A stretch of DNA of 20,491 nt from Acidimicrobiaceae bacterium (GCA_003476595.1 DMTU01000329.1:2289-22779), one strand, 5' to 3'. Shown: positions 7,107 to 14,032, counted from the first letter of the stretch. Made by a program: numbers and translations. The notes: generated by a model not told the origin, from the sequence alone.

Positions 7107-7118
7107 GTAATAGATTAC
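7107..7118. promoter_or_regulatory. GTAAT-AG-ATTAC palindrome, candidate operator
   Basis: A perfect 5-base inverted repeat with a 2-base centre lies in a short AT-rich patch between the divergent DUF3494 and winged-helix genes. It overlaps the presumed -10 region of the regulator gene, so it is well placed for autoregulation. AT-rich sequence is rare in this window. Binding by the neighbouring regulator is inference. Confidence 0.4.
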
Positions 7119-7127
7119 CATTGAGTC
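7116..7127 (+). promoter_or_regulatory. -10 box predicting a leaderless mRNA for the winged-helix gene
   Basis: TACCAT (7116-7121) fits TANNNT and ends 6 bases before ATG 7128, so transcription would start at or next to the start codon. No Shine-Dalgarno sequence is visible. The -35 region (GCAACA, 7093-7098, 17-base spacer) is weak. Confidence 0.5.
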
Positions 7128-7457
7128 ATGCCGAGCTGGAGCTTCCTCACCAACCACGCCCGCGTGCTCCTGGCCGTGGCCGCTCAGCCCGACGCCCGGT
7201 TGCGCGACCTCGCCGCCGCCCTGCATGTGACGGAGCGCACCGCATTCGGCATCGTCACCGACCTCACCGAGGCGGGCTACCTGGTGAAGGAGCGGGACGG
7301 CCGCCGGAACCGGTACCACGTTCAGGAGCACCTCCCGCTCCCGACGGACGTCGGGCGTGAACCCACGATCGGCGAGGTGCTCGACCTCCTGGTCGCGGCC
7401 GAGGGACGCCCCCCGGTGGAGGAGCGCAGGCGGAGGAAGGGCGACCCGCCCGCGTGA
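7128..7457 (+). CDS. Small winged-helix (MarR/ArsR-like) transcriptional regulator (109 aa)
   Basis: The first 70 residues form a winged helix: LLAVAAQPDARLRDLAAALH (helices 1 and 2), VTERTAFGIVTDLTEAGYL (recognition helix and turn) and KERDGRRNRYHV (wing). The C-terminal third (IGEVLDLLVAAE, then a basic Arg-rich tail) has no recognised sensor domain, so the ligand cannot be guessed. The gene is divergent from the DUF3494 surface-protein gene with a palindrome in the shared intergenic region, which suggests it controls itself and perhaps that gene. It converges on the DUF1801 gene with a 19-base gap. The fold is likely; the target is inferred. Confidence 0.75.
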   Translation: MPSWSFLTNHARVLLAVAAQPDARLRDLAAALHVTERTAFGIVTDLTEAGYLVKERDGRRNRYHVQEHLPLPTDVGREPTIGEVLDLLVAAEGRPPVEERRRRKGDPPA

Positions 7458-7476
7458 CGGATCGGCCGGGAGGGGG

Positions 7477-7884
7477 TCAGACCCGCTCGCCCGGGAGCGC
7501 GCTCGCCTGCTCGACCCAGGAGGCGAGCAGGTCCTCGTCGACGGCGTCGTCCTCGTGGATGTCGAGGTACCGCACCTCGGGATGCTTGGACGCCTTCGGC
7601 GGCTCGGGGTCGAGCGAGGTGCCCCGGAAGAACTGCAGCTGCACGTACGTCGTGTAGCAGCGGAACGCGACGAACCAGCCGTCGCCCTCGTTGCCGTAGA
7701 ACGGCTGGTTCCACTTCACCGCCTTGTGGACGTCCGGCACGGTGCGCACGATCAGGGCGTCCAGCCGCTCGCCGAGGCCTCGCTTCCAGCCCGGCATCGC
7801 GGCGATGTACTCCTGCACCGGACCGTCGCCCTCGCCCTTGGGGATCTGCGGGTTGCCCCCGGACAGCAGCTTCGGCTCGGTCAT
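7477..7884 (-). CDS. DUF1801 domain protein (135 aa)
   Basis: DUF1801 (YdhG-like) proteins are small cytosolic proteins of unknown biochemical function. Typical features are YIAAMPGWKRGLGERLDALI near the N-terminus, VPDVHKAVKWNQPFYG (the conserved W-x-x-P-x-Y/F region), then VAFRCYTTYVQLQFFRGTSL and a C-terminal YLDIHEDD segment. The start overlaps the stop of the AHSA1 gene (ATGA), so it is the third gene of an arsR-AHSA1-DUF1801 operon. DUF1801, SRPBCC/AHSA1 and ArsR genes are often neighbours in actinobacteria, which hints at a common but undescribed pathway. A second, larger DUF1801-type gene lies at 14865. Confidence 0.8.
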   Translation of the reverse strand: MTEPKLLSGGNPQIPKGEGDGPVQEYIAAMPGWKRGLGERLDALIVRTVPDVHKAVKWNQPFYGNEGDGWFVAFRCYTTYVQLQFFRGTSLDPEPPKASKHPEVRYLDIHEDDAVDEDLLASWVEQASALPGERV

Positions 7885-8372
7885 CCCTCGAGCACCTCCT
7901 CGAGGGCGTCCAGCTGGGCCTTGTAGCCCCACCTCATGCCGAAGGCGGCCATCTTGGCCTTGGGCCCGATGTCGGTGATCGTGACGTCGAGCCGCACGAG
8001 CGTCCGGTCGCCGTCCGTGGTGAGGGTCACGTCGTTGGTGTGCACGATCGTCGTCGTGTCCTCCTCGCCCTCGGTCCACGAGCGGGCGTCGTAGGTCAGG
8101 CGCTGCGGCTCCTCGATGTGGGTGAAGGTGCCCTCCATCGGCCACCGGGTGCCTGCGTACTTGCCCATCTCCTCGGTCGCCTCGGTGACGACGTGGATGC
8201 GGCCGCCGATGCGCAGGTCGATCTCGCACTCGGGCACGGTGGTCTTGGGCGGACCCCACCACTCACGCAGGCGCTCGGCCTCCGTCCACGCCCGCCACAC
8301 CGCGTCGAGCGGTGCGGCGTAGGAGCGCTCCAGGTGCAGCTCCTTCTTCTTCTTGAACAGCTGGGTGATCAC
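7881..8372 (-). CDS. SRPBCC/AHSA1-family protein (163 aa)
   Basis: A START-like fold protein related to the Aha1 C-terminal domain (activator of Hsp90 homolog 1-like). Visible landmarks are ERSYAAPLDAVWRAWTEAERLREWWGPP near the N-terminus, followed by IDLRIGGRIHV, then KYAGTRWPMEGTFTHIEEPQRL, TIVHTNDVTL and a long final helix, MRWGYKAQLDALEEVLEG. Such proteins bind small hydrophobic ligands in a deep cavity, but the ligand is unknown here. The GTG start at 8372 overlaps the arsR stop (GTGA) and its stop overlaps the DUF1801 start (ATGA). ArsR-type regulators beside AHSA1 genes are a common arrangement. Confidence 0.85.
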   Translation of the reverse strand: MITQLFKKKKELHLERSYAAPLDAVWRAWTEAERLREWWGPPKTTVPECEIDLRIGGRIHVVTEATEEMGKYAGTRWPMEGTFTHIEEPQRLTYDARSWTEGEEDTTTIVHTNDVTLTTDGDRTLVRLDVTITDIGPKAKMAAFGMRWGYKAQLDALEEVLEG

Positions 8373-8695
8373 GGTCGGTGCTCCTCGTCCTCGGTGGTCC
8401 GCAGGTAGTCGCCGAGCGCGTCGAGCCGGGCGTCCCAGAGGGCTTCGAAGGACTCGGCCCAGCGGGTGATCTCCGCGAACGGTTCGGCCTGCAGGTGGTA
8501 GATGCGTCGGCGGGCCCGCCGCTCGGCGCGGACGATGCCGGACTCGCTCAGCACCCGGAGGTGCTTGGAGACCTGGGGCTGGCGGATGCCGAGTGCCTCG
8601 GCGATCTCGCCGACGGCGTAGGGCCGCAGCCCCAGCAGCTCGACGATCTGCAGCCGGCTCGGCTCGCCAAGTGCGCTGAAGGTCGCCGCCTGCAT
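8369..8695 (-). CDS. ArsR-family transcriptional regulator (108 aa)
   Basis: A winged-helix repressor of ArsR type: FSALGEPSRLQIVELLGLRPYAVGEIAEALGIRQPQVSKHLRVLSESGIV contains the full helix-turn-helix, followed by the wing ERRARRRIYHLQAEPF. It lacks the Cys pattern of the classical metal sensors, matching the non-metal ArsR group often paired with AHSA1 genes. ATG 8695 lies 6 bases after a -10 box, so the mRNA is probably leaderless, and an inverted repeat sits between the -35 and -10 boxes. It is first in the operon with AHSA1 and DUF1801 and likely represses its own promoter. Confidence 0.88.
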   Translation of the reverse strand: MQAATFSALGEPSRLQIVELLGLRPYAVGEIAEALGIRQPQVSKHLRVLSESGIVRAERRARRRIYHLQAEPFAEITRWAESFEALWDARLDALGDYLRTTEDEEHRP

Positions 8696-8701
8696 GGGGC
8701 G

Positions 8702-8735
8702 ACGGTACGGAGGGAATGTATTCCTGTCAAGGAAT
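8702..8735 (-). promoter_or_regulatory. arsR promoter with internal operator
   Basis: On the minus strand a consensus TTGACA (8725-8730) is separated by exactly 17 bases from TACCGT (8702-8707), which ends 6 bases before ATG 8695. Inside the spacer is the perfect palindrome GGAAT-GT-ATTCC (8713-8724), and a third half-site GGAAT lies at 8731-8735. A repressor bound there would block RNA polymerase. The region is notably less GC-rich than its surroundings. Confidence 0.7.
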
Positions 8736-8747
8736 ATGTGGGCGGTG

Positions 8748-9260
8748 CTAGTCCTCGATGACGTCGAGGCCCTGCGCTCGCAGCCGGGCGAGGTTGTCGA
8801 GCATCCCCTGCAGCACCTCGGGGGCGTGGCCGTCCCAGGCCTCGACCTCGCGGACGACCCGCATGGCGTGCCGCGTCCGGTAGGACCGGGTGACGTTCCC
8901 CGGGAACCGCTTGTCGGTGACGTTGGGGTCGTCCTCGAAGGGGCCGGTGGGCTCGACGACGTAGATGCGCCCCCGCTCCTCATCGCCGGCGAACGCCGTG
9001 GCCAGCTCGGCCGCCCAGACGGCCGGCTCGAGCAGTGCGGCGAAGTAGACGTGGTTCGCGACCCGACCGTCGTGGTAGTTGGACGGATGGCCGGGGACGA
9101 CGAGGTCGCCGGCGGCGAAGGTCGTCCGCGTCCCGTGGAAGAAGGGCCCTTCGACGTGGGCGCAGCTGTCGAACGTCACGGGGACGTGCTCGGTGTCGGC
9201 CGATGCTGCGATCGCCTCCGCGATCGACTTCGTCGCATCCCTGCCCTCTTCGTTGCCCAC
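8748..9260 (-). CDS. arr: Arr-type rifamycin ADP-ribosyltransferase (170 aa)
   Basis: Transfers ADP-ribose from NAD+ to a hydroxyl of rifamycins, inactivating them. The sequence is recognisable along its whole length: GPFFHGTRT, SNYHDGRVANHVYFAALLEPAVW, RIYVVEPTGPFEDDPNVTDK, RFPGNVTRSYRT and the ending LDVIED, which is also the end of plasmid-borne Arr-2. H42 and Y72 have the same 30-residue spacing as catalytic H19 and Y49 of the mycobacterial enzyme; D110 or D111 is the likely third residue. GTG 9260 was chosen because GGAGG lies 5 bases upstream (9266-9270 on the plus strand); this gives about 27 residues more than typical. A competing ATG at 9317 would overlap tetR. High-GC codon use like its neighbours suggests a resident gene. 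Confidence 0.92.
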   Translation of the reverse strand: MGNEEGRDATKSIAEAIAASADTEHVPVTFDSCAHVEGPFFHGTRTTFAAGDLVVPGHPSNYHDGRVANHVYFAALLEPAVWAAELATAFAGDEERGRIYVVEPTGPFEDDPNVTDKRFPGNVTRSYRTRHAMRVVREVEAWDGHAPEVLQGMLDNLARLRAQGLDVIED

Positions 9261-9265
9261 GACGT

Positions 9266-9270
9266 CCTCC
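9266..9270 (-). promoter_or_regulatory. Ribosome binding site of arr
   Basis: GGAGG on the minus strand with a 5-base spacer to GTG 9260. This strong site decides the start of arr and contrasts with the leaderless neighbours. Confidence 0.65.
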
Positions 9271-9284
9271 CCGGTCCCGAGCCG

Positions 9285-9321
9285 CTCCTGTAAGCGGAGC
9301 AATATACTCCGTTTCATGGAG
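9285..9321. promoter_or_regulatory. Periodic operator array and overlapping divergent promoters of arr and tetR
   Basis: CTCC (9285), GGAG (9296), CTCC (9307) and GGAG (9318) alternate at exact 11-base steps. The best single palindrome is AAGCGGAG-CAATATA-CTCCGTTT (9292-9314, 7 of 8 arm bases paired). Both presumed -10 boxes lie inside: TATACT (9303-9308) for tetR and TATATT (complement of 9301-9306) for arr, so binding would silence both. A partial -35 for arr, TGGACC, is at 9323-9328. Confidence 0.6.
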
Positions 9322-9903
9322 GGGTCCACCCCGAGCGACCCGGCGCGGCCGATGCGGGCCGATGCCCGGAGGAACCAGCGTCGGCTCCTCGACGCGGCCG
9401 CCGCGCTGATCCTCGAGCTCGGCGGTGAGCCCTCCCGCGATGCCGTCGCCGAGCGGGCCGGCGTCGGAATCGGCACCCTCTACCGGCACTTCCCCGACCG
9501 GCAGTCGCTCCTGCGCGCCGTGGCCCTCGACGTGATCGATCGCACGGTCGAGCGGGGCGAGGCCGCGCTGGCGGAGTCGTCGTCGGGCGGTGAGGCCCTG
9601 CGGCGCTACCTGCACGACGCGGTCGACAGCGGCCTGGGCGTGGTCAACGTCGTCCACGCGCTGCTCGACCGCGCCGACTGGCCGGATCGACGGGCCGCGG
9701 CGCAGGACGTCCTCGACCGGCTGATCGATCGGGCCCGTCGCGACGGTGCGATCGACCGCGAGGTCACCGCGACCGACATCGCCCTGGCCGCCATCCGCTT
9801 CTGCCGACCCCTCGCCATCGGCCTCGACCCGGCGGAGGAGCGTGCGATCGCCCACCGTCAGCTCACCGCCTACCTCGACGGGCTGCCGGTTCGTTCGGGG
9901 TGA
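9316..9903 (+). CDS. TetR-family transcriptional repressor (195 aa)
   Basis: The N-terminal helix-turn-helix is typical of TetR: RADARRNQRRLLDAAAALIL, then PSRDAVAERAGVGIGTLYRHFPDRQSLLRAV, with the conserved GTLYRHF and FPDR. The C-terminal ligand domain is diverse as usual. ATG 9316 follows TATACT by 7 bases, predicting a leaderless transcript. It is divergent from arr across a shared operator array, so its likely job is to repress arr and itself until an inducer, possibly a rifamycin-like compound, binds. The fold is certain, the inducer is inference. The APH-family gene follows 72 bases downstream in the same direction. Confidence 0.9.
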   Translation: MEGSTPSDPARPMRADARRNQRRLLDAAAALILELGGEPSRDAVAERAGVGIGTLYRHFPDRQSLLRAVALDVIDRTVERGEAALAESSSGGEALRRYLHDAVDSGLGVVNVVHALLDRADWPDRRAAAQDVLDRLIDRARRDGAIDREVTATDIALAAIRFCRPLAIGLDPAEERAIAHRQLTAYLDGLPVRSG

Positions 9904-9975
9904 CCGCCGGCATCCCCGGATCTCGTTGCCGGTTGCCGCATCGGACCGGAGAGACTCGGTCGCGTGGCGGCTCGG

Positions 9976-10854
9976 ATGCATCGCGGCGAGGTCCCGGTGG
10001 ACGAGGCGCTCGTCCACCGATTGCTCGTCGCGCAGCTGCCGGCGTTCGCGGAGCTGCCCCTGCGGATCGTGGAGCCGTGGGGCACCGACAACGCCATCTG
10101 GCGCCTCGGTGAGGAACTGGTCGTGCGGCTCCCCCGCATCGGGTGGGCAGCGAGCCAACCCGACAAGGAGGCCCGGTGGCTTCCGCAGCTGGCGCCCGAG
10201 CTGACGGTCGCCGTCCCTGTGCCCGTCGCGATCGGTGAGCCGAGCGACGAGTACCCCTTCCGCTGGGCCGTGCACCGCTGGCTTCCCGGCCATCCGGCCG
10301 GGCCGGGCCGGATCGGCGATCAGCGCGCCTTCGCCGCCGACCTGGCGCGCACCGTGATCGAGCTCCGGTCGGTCCCGACCCGGGGGGCGCCGCCAGCGCA
10401 CAACCGCGCCCGACCGCTGGTGGCGTACGACCACGAGACGCGCCAGGCCATCCACGGCGCCCGCCACCTGGTCGATGCCGACGCGGCGCTGTCCGTCTGG
10501 GAGGAGGCGCTGGCCGCCCCACCCCACCCCGGTCCGGCCGTGTGGGTGCACGGCGACCTGGAGGGCAATTGCATCGTCACGGACGGATCGCTGTCGGGCC
10601 TGGTCGACTGGGGCTCGGCGTGCGCCGGCGACCCCGCCGTGGACGCGCAGGTGGCGTGGTCGCCGCTGTTCGACGAGGGATCAGCGGCGGCTTTCCTGGC
10701 GTTGATCGAGGCGGACGACGCAATGGTCCTCCGGGCACGCGGCGCGGCCGTGAACCAGGCGTGCGCGGCACTGCCGTACTACCTGGACACCTATCCGCTG
10801 ATCGTCGAGCGGTGCGTGTTCAAGCTCGCTGCGCTGGGAGTCGCGGTGCGGTAG
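9976..10854 (+). CDS. APH-family aminoglycoside phosphotransferase-like kinase (292 aa)
   Basis: A small-molecule kinase of the APH/choline kinase fold. It begins MHRGEVPVDEALVHRLL as many actinobacterial members do. GTDNAIWRLGEELVVRLPR holds the nucleotide-binding strand and the Lys/Arg region, VHGDLEGN (192-199) is the catalytic loop with D194, and GLVDWGSACAGDPAVD (208-223) supplies the Mg-binding D211. ATG 9976 was preferred over GTG 9964 because it matches the family start; neither has a clear ribosome binding site. The true substrate cannot be read from sequence: many relatives of this subgroup have no proven antibiotic substrate. Its closeness to arr and tetR makes a drug-related role possible. 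Confidence 0.85.
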   Translation: MHRGEVPVDEALVHRLLVAQLPAFAELPLRIVEPWGTDNAIWRLGEELVVRLPRIGWAASQPDKEARWLPQLAPELTVAVPVPVAIGEPSDEYPFRWAVHRWLPGHPAGPGRIGDQRAFAADLARTVIELRSVPTRGAPPAHNRARPLVAYDHETRQAIHGARHLVDADAALSVWEEALAAPPHPGPAVWVHGDLEGNCIVTDGSLSGLVDWGSACAGDPAVDAQVAWSPLFDEGSAAAFLALIEADDAMVLRARGAAVNQACAALPYYLDTYPLIVERCVFKLAALGVAVR

Positions 10855-10897
10855 GGAGTCGGGACCCTGCTGGGACGCTGACCCGACCGGTGAGTCC

Positions 10898-10909
10898 TAC
10901 GATGCGGCG
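10898..10909 (+). promoter_or_regulatory. -10 box predicting a leaderless mRNA for the alpha/beta hydrolase gene
   Basis: TACGAT (10898-10903) fits TANNNT and ends 6 bases before ATG 10910. No ribosome binding site and no good -35 box are visible. It lies in the 55-base gap after the APH-family gene, so the hydrolase pair can be transcribed separately. Confidence 0.45.
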
Positions 10910-11662
10910 ATGCAGCTCGCCCACGACGACACCGGGAGCGGGCCGGCGATCGTCTTCCTCCACGGCATCACCTCGGACCGGTCGAGCTGGCAGCCGGTGG
11001 TGGACCTGCTCGCCGATCGCTTCCGCTGCGTGAACGTCGACCTGGCCGGCCACGGCGAGTCCCCGCGCACCGGCGCGTACGACGTCTTCAGCCAAGCCGA
11101 GTCGATCGGCGCCTTCCTCGCCGAGCAGGGGCTCGACCAGCCGCTCCTCGTCGGCCACTCCTACGGGGCCTTCGTCGCGACGCTGGTGGGTGCGTCGGGC
11201 GCGGTGCGCGGCGTGGTCAACGTCGACCAGGAGCTGGACACCGCGGCGTTCAAGGAGCGGGTCGCGCCGTACGAGGCGGGGCTGCGCGGGGCCGACTTCG
11301 AGTCGGCGTTCATCGACTTCGCCGCCACGCTGCGGGCCGATCTCGTGCCGGCCGAGCGGCGCGAGCTCGCTGCCCTCCGCCCGGACCGGGAGGTCGTCCT
11401 CGGGGTCTGGGGGACCGTCTTCGACACGCCGGCCGCGGACCTCGTGGCGATGGTCGAACCCGCGCTGTCGTCGTACCCGGTGCCGTACCTGGCGGTCTAC
11501 GGGGACCTGATCTCGGCCGAGGAGCGTCGCCTGGCCGAGCTGATCCCCGACGTCGAGGTCGAGGAGTGGCCCGGTCTCGGGCACTTCGTGATGCTCGCCG
11601 ACCCGCAGCGCACCGCCGATCGGATCGCCGGCTTCGCCACGGCCGAGGAGCAGCAGGGATGA
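10910..11662 (+). CDS. Alpha/beta-fold hydrolase (250 aa)
   Basis: A cytosolic serine hydrolase. The oxyanion-hole strand VFLHGITSDRSSW, the strand VDLAGHGES, the nucleophile elbow VGHSYGA with S84, the acid at about D199 in YLAVYGD and the base H225 in GLGHFVMLADP make a full triad. Such enzymes cleave esters, lactones or C-C bonds. It overlaps the downstream fumarylacetoacetate-hydrolase-like gene by four bases (ATGA), a pairing that suggests successive steps in the breakdown of a dicarbonyl or aromatic ring-cleavage product. That pathway is inference; no dioxygenase gene is nearby. Confidence 0.88.
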   Translation: MQLAHDDTGSGPAIVFLHGITSDRSSWQPVVDLLADRFRCVNVDLAGHGESPRTGAYDVFSQAESIGAFLAEQGLDQPLLVGHSYGAFVATLVGASGAVRGVVNVDQELDTAAFKERVAPYEAGLRGADFESAFIDFAATLRADLVPAERRELAALRPDREVVLGVWGTVFDTPAADLVAMVEPALSSYPVPYLAVYGDLISAEERRLAELIPDVEVEEWPGLGHFVMLADPQRTADRIAGFATAEEQQG

Positions 11663-12492
11663 AGGTCGCCAACCTGGACGGGCGCCTGGTGCTCGTCATC
11701 GACGACGCCGTCGCCGACGTCGAGACCGCATCCGGTGGTCGGTTCGGCCCCGATCCGATGGGTGCGTTCGCCGAGTGGGACGCGTTCGCCGACTGGGCGG
11801 CCGGTGTGCGCGAGCCCACCGGCACGCTCGACGTCGGGTTGCTCCGCTGCCCCGTCCCGGCGCCGCGGCAGGTCTTCGCCATCGGCCTCAACTACCGCAG
11901 CCACGCCGAGGAGACGGGCATGGACGTCTCGTCGGTCCCGGCCACGTTCACCAAGTTCCCGGCGTCGCTCAGCGGTCCCTTCGACGACATCCCCGTCGTG
12001 GGCGACACCGTCGACTGGGAGGTCGAGCTCGTCGCCGTCGTCGGCGCACGGGCCGACAAGGTGGCGGAGGCCGATGCCTGGAGCCACGTCGCCGGGCTCA
12101 CCGTCGGGCAGGACATCAGCGACCGGGCGCTGCAGTTCGCCGCCGGCATGCAGTTCTCCCTCGGCAAGTCCCGACCCGGCTACGGGCCGGTGGGACCCTG
12201 GCTCGTCACCCCCGACGAGGTACCAGACCGCGACGACCTGGCCCTCGGCTGCCGGGTCAACGGGGAGACCGTGCAGGACGCCCGCACGAGCGACCTCGTC
12301 TTCTCGGTCGGTGCGCTGGTGGCCGAGCTGTCGTCGGTCCTGCCGCTGCTCCCCGGCGACGTGATCTTCACCGGGACGCCGGCCGGGGTCGGCATGTCAC
12401 GCAAGCCGCCTCGGTCGTTGCAGCCCGGCGACGTGCTCGAGACCTGGATCGAGGGCATCGGCGAGCTCCGCAACACCTGCGTGGCCGGCTGA
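11659..12492 (+). CDS. Fumarylacetoacetate hydrolase family protein (277 aa)
   Basis: FAH-fold, metal-dependent hydrolase or isomerase acting on 1,3-dicarbonyl compounds. Family landmarks are FAIGLNYRSHAEE (73-85), the metal ligands E121 and E123 in DWEVELVAVVG, D152 in GQDISDR, SLGKSRPGYGPVGPWLVT, and the C-terminal DVIFTGTPAGVGMSR. The fold occurs in acylpyruvate hydrolases, homoprotocatechuate enzymes and oxaloacetate decarboxylases, so the exact substrate is open. The N-terminal 65 residues form the usual small domain. It is translationally coupled to the alpha/beta hydrolase upstream and converges on the thioesterase gene with an 8-base gap. Confidence 0.9.
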   Translation: MKVANLDGRLVLVIDDAVADVETASGGRFGPDPMGAFAEWDAFADWAAGVREPTGTLDVGLLRCPVPAPRQVFAIGLNYRSHAEETGMDVSSVPATFTKFPASLSGPFDDIPVVGDTVDWEVELVAVVGARADKVAEADAWSHVAGLTVGQDISDRALQFAAGMQFSLGKSRPGYGPVGPWLVTPDEVPDRDDLALGCRVNGETVQDARTSDLVFSVGALVAELSSVLPLLPGDVIFTGTPAGVGMSRKPPRSLQPGDVLETWIEGIGELRNTCVAG

Positions 12493-12500
12493 CCCTTGCG

Positions 12501-13319
12501 TCACCCGGTCCACCGGGTGTGGAACGACTCGGCGAGCAGCGTGCCGTCGGCGTCGGCGATGCGGCCGTGCTCGAGGGCCAGGCCGCCGTGGCTGACGTCG
12601 GCCCGGAACCGGCCCTCCAACCACTCGTCGTCACCCAGCACCGCACGCGTGCGGTGGAGGTGCACGGTCAGGTCGATGCTGACGCCTCCCGTCGGCGGGT
12701 CCAGGCGCGTGAAGGGCGACGGCGGGAACCAGTCGAGGATCATCGCCAGCCACGCCGCATCGATGGGGCGGGGCTCGAGGGGCCGGACGTGGCCGCCCAC
12801 CCGTGCGTCGGCGCTGCGGCTGAACGGCACGTGGGCCGGGTCGAGCAGCGCCGTGGCGTGGTCGAAGTGGGGGACGAGGCCGGCCTCGGCCGGCGGGTCG
12901 AGCGGGATCGACGCTTCCACCGGGGCCACGCCGCTGGCCTCCAGCTTCTCCCACGACTCGCCGGGTCGGGCCTCGACGAGGGTCATGCGGCTGGTCAGCA
13001 CCGGTCGGTCGCCCTGCTCGAGGACCACGGAGAGCGTCGTGAGCGAGCGCCCTCGCCGCACCGGCTCGATCCGGAGCTCCGCCGGTCCGGGCTGGCCGGG
13101 TCGCAGGAAGGAGGTCGCCACCGTCCGGACCGGACGGCCGGGCTCGTGGTCCTGGGCGGCTCGCACCGCCATGGCGACCATCGACCCACCGTGGATGCCG
13201 GTGAGCGAGGACCAGCTGGTGTCGAGCTCGACGGCGTAGGTGCCGGGCGACCGGCGGTGGACGGACGTGGTCCGGTCGAACCAGGTCTCGTCTGCGAGGA
13301 GCGGGGCGGTGGCGGTCAT
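12501..13319 (-). CDS. TesB-like acyl-CoA thioesterase, double hotdog fold (272 aa)
   Basis: A thioesterase-family protein made of two hotdog domains. The N-terminal one shows TTSVHRRSPGTYAVELDTSWSSLTGIHGGSMVAMAVRAAQDH, with the HGG turn and long helix; the C-terminal one includes RPIDAAWLAMILDWFPPSPF and VHLHRTR, then LEHGRIADADGTLLAESFHTR, a common ending. It probably hydrolyses acyl-CoA esters in the cytosol; chain length is unknown. The ATG start overlaps the stop of the truncated MFS gene (ATGA), so transcription may depend on whatever promoter lies upstream of that remnant. Confidence 0.83.
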   Translation of the reverse strand: MTATAPLLADETWFDRTTSVHRRSPGTYAVELDTSWSSLTGIHGGSMVAMAVRAAQDHEPGRPVRTVATSFLRPGQPGPAELRIEPVRRGRSLTTLSVVLEQGDRPVLTSRMTLVEARPGESWEKLEASGVAPVEASIPLDPPAEAGLVPHFDHATALLDPAHVPFSRSADARVGGHVRPLEPRPIDAAWLAMILDWFPPSPFTRLDPPTGGVSIDLTVHLHRTRAVLGDDEWLEGRFRADVSHGGLALEHGRIADADGTLLAESFHTRWTG

Positions 13320-14032
13320 GCCGGCACCTCGCCGACGGCCGGGGCCACGGGCCCAGCGGGTGTCGGGGCGGCGATCACCTCGGGCGCATCCATCCGGACC
13401 CGGTCGTGGCGCATCGCCAGCAGCGCCGAGCCGACTGCAGCCGCGGCGCACACCGCCCAGGCGATCCGGAACCGGTCGTGGGCCTGGACCAACGAGGTCG
13501 GCGTCCCGAGGACGGCGACCAGGATCGCCACGCCCAGCACGGCGCCCACCTGGCGGGCGGTCTGGTTCATGGCCCCGCCGGCGGCGAAGCTGGACGGCGC
13601 CAGCCCGGAGACGGCAGCCGCTGACAGCACCGGGAAGGTGAGGGCCACGCCGAGGCCGGTGACGATCGTCTGCGGGAGCCACCAGCGGAGGTAGTCCGGG
13701 TCGAGGGGCACCATCGCAGCGCTCCACAGCTGGGCGGCGGCGAACACCAGCGGCCCGGCGATCAGCAGCGGGCGGAAGCCGATGCGCCCGGCGAGGCGGC
13801 CGCTGCTGCGGGAGAGCAGGGCGACGACGATCGGCCCCGGCGTGATCGCCAGCCCGGCGGCGAGCGTGGACCAGCCCCACACCGAGGTCAGGAACAGCAC
13901 GTTGCCGAGGAGCATGGCGAAGAAGCCGACGGCGTAGAGGACCGTCCCGGCGTTGGCGAGGGCAACGAACCGGTGCTGCTCGAGCACACGGGCTGCGGCC
14001 ACGTCATGCATGTGGAGCCCACGTGCGACCAC
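13316..14032 (-). pseudogene. C-terminal half of a DHA2-family MFS drug exporter (probable gene remnant)
   Basis: Intact DHA2 (EmrB/QacA-type) exporters have about 470 residues and 14 helices; only about 231-238 residues, corresponding to helices 8 to 14, are present. Matching segments include VALANAGTVLYAVGFFAMLL, NVLFLTSVWGWS, LAAGLAITPGPIVVALLS, GRLAGRIGFRPLLIAGPL and MNQTARQVGAVLGVAILVAVLGTP. Upstream the frame continues to the racemase stop at 14135-14137, but those residues are Arg/Ala/His-rich and not membrane-like. The N-terminal half was therefore lost, probably by deletion. Possible starts are GTG 14032 or ATG 14011, neither with a good ribosome binding site. The remaining frame is intact, so a half-size membrane protein could still be made. 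Its stop overlaps the thioesterase start. Confidence 0.7.

Noticed and set aside
9258..9317. Start of arr at ATG 9317
   Set aside because: It would overlap the tetR start and run through the operator; GTG 9260 has GGAGG 5 bases upstream and gives a length closer to the family.
11775..13694. Very long plus-strand frame across the FAH and thioesterase genes
   Set aside because: It crosses two convergent real genes, is Arg/His-rich and has no recognisable domain.
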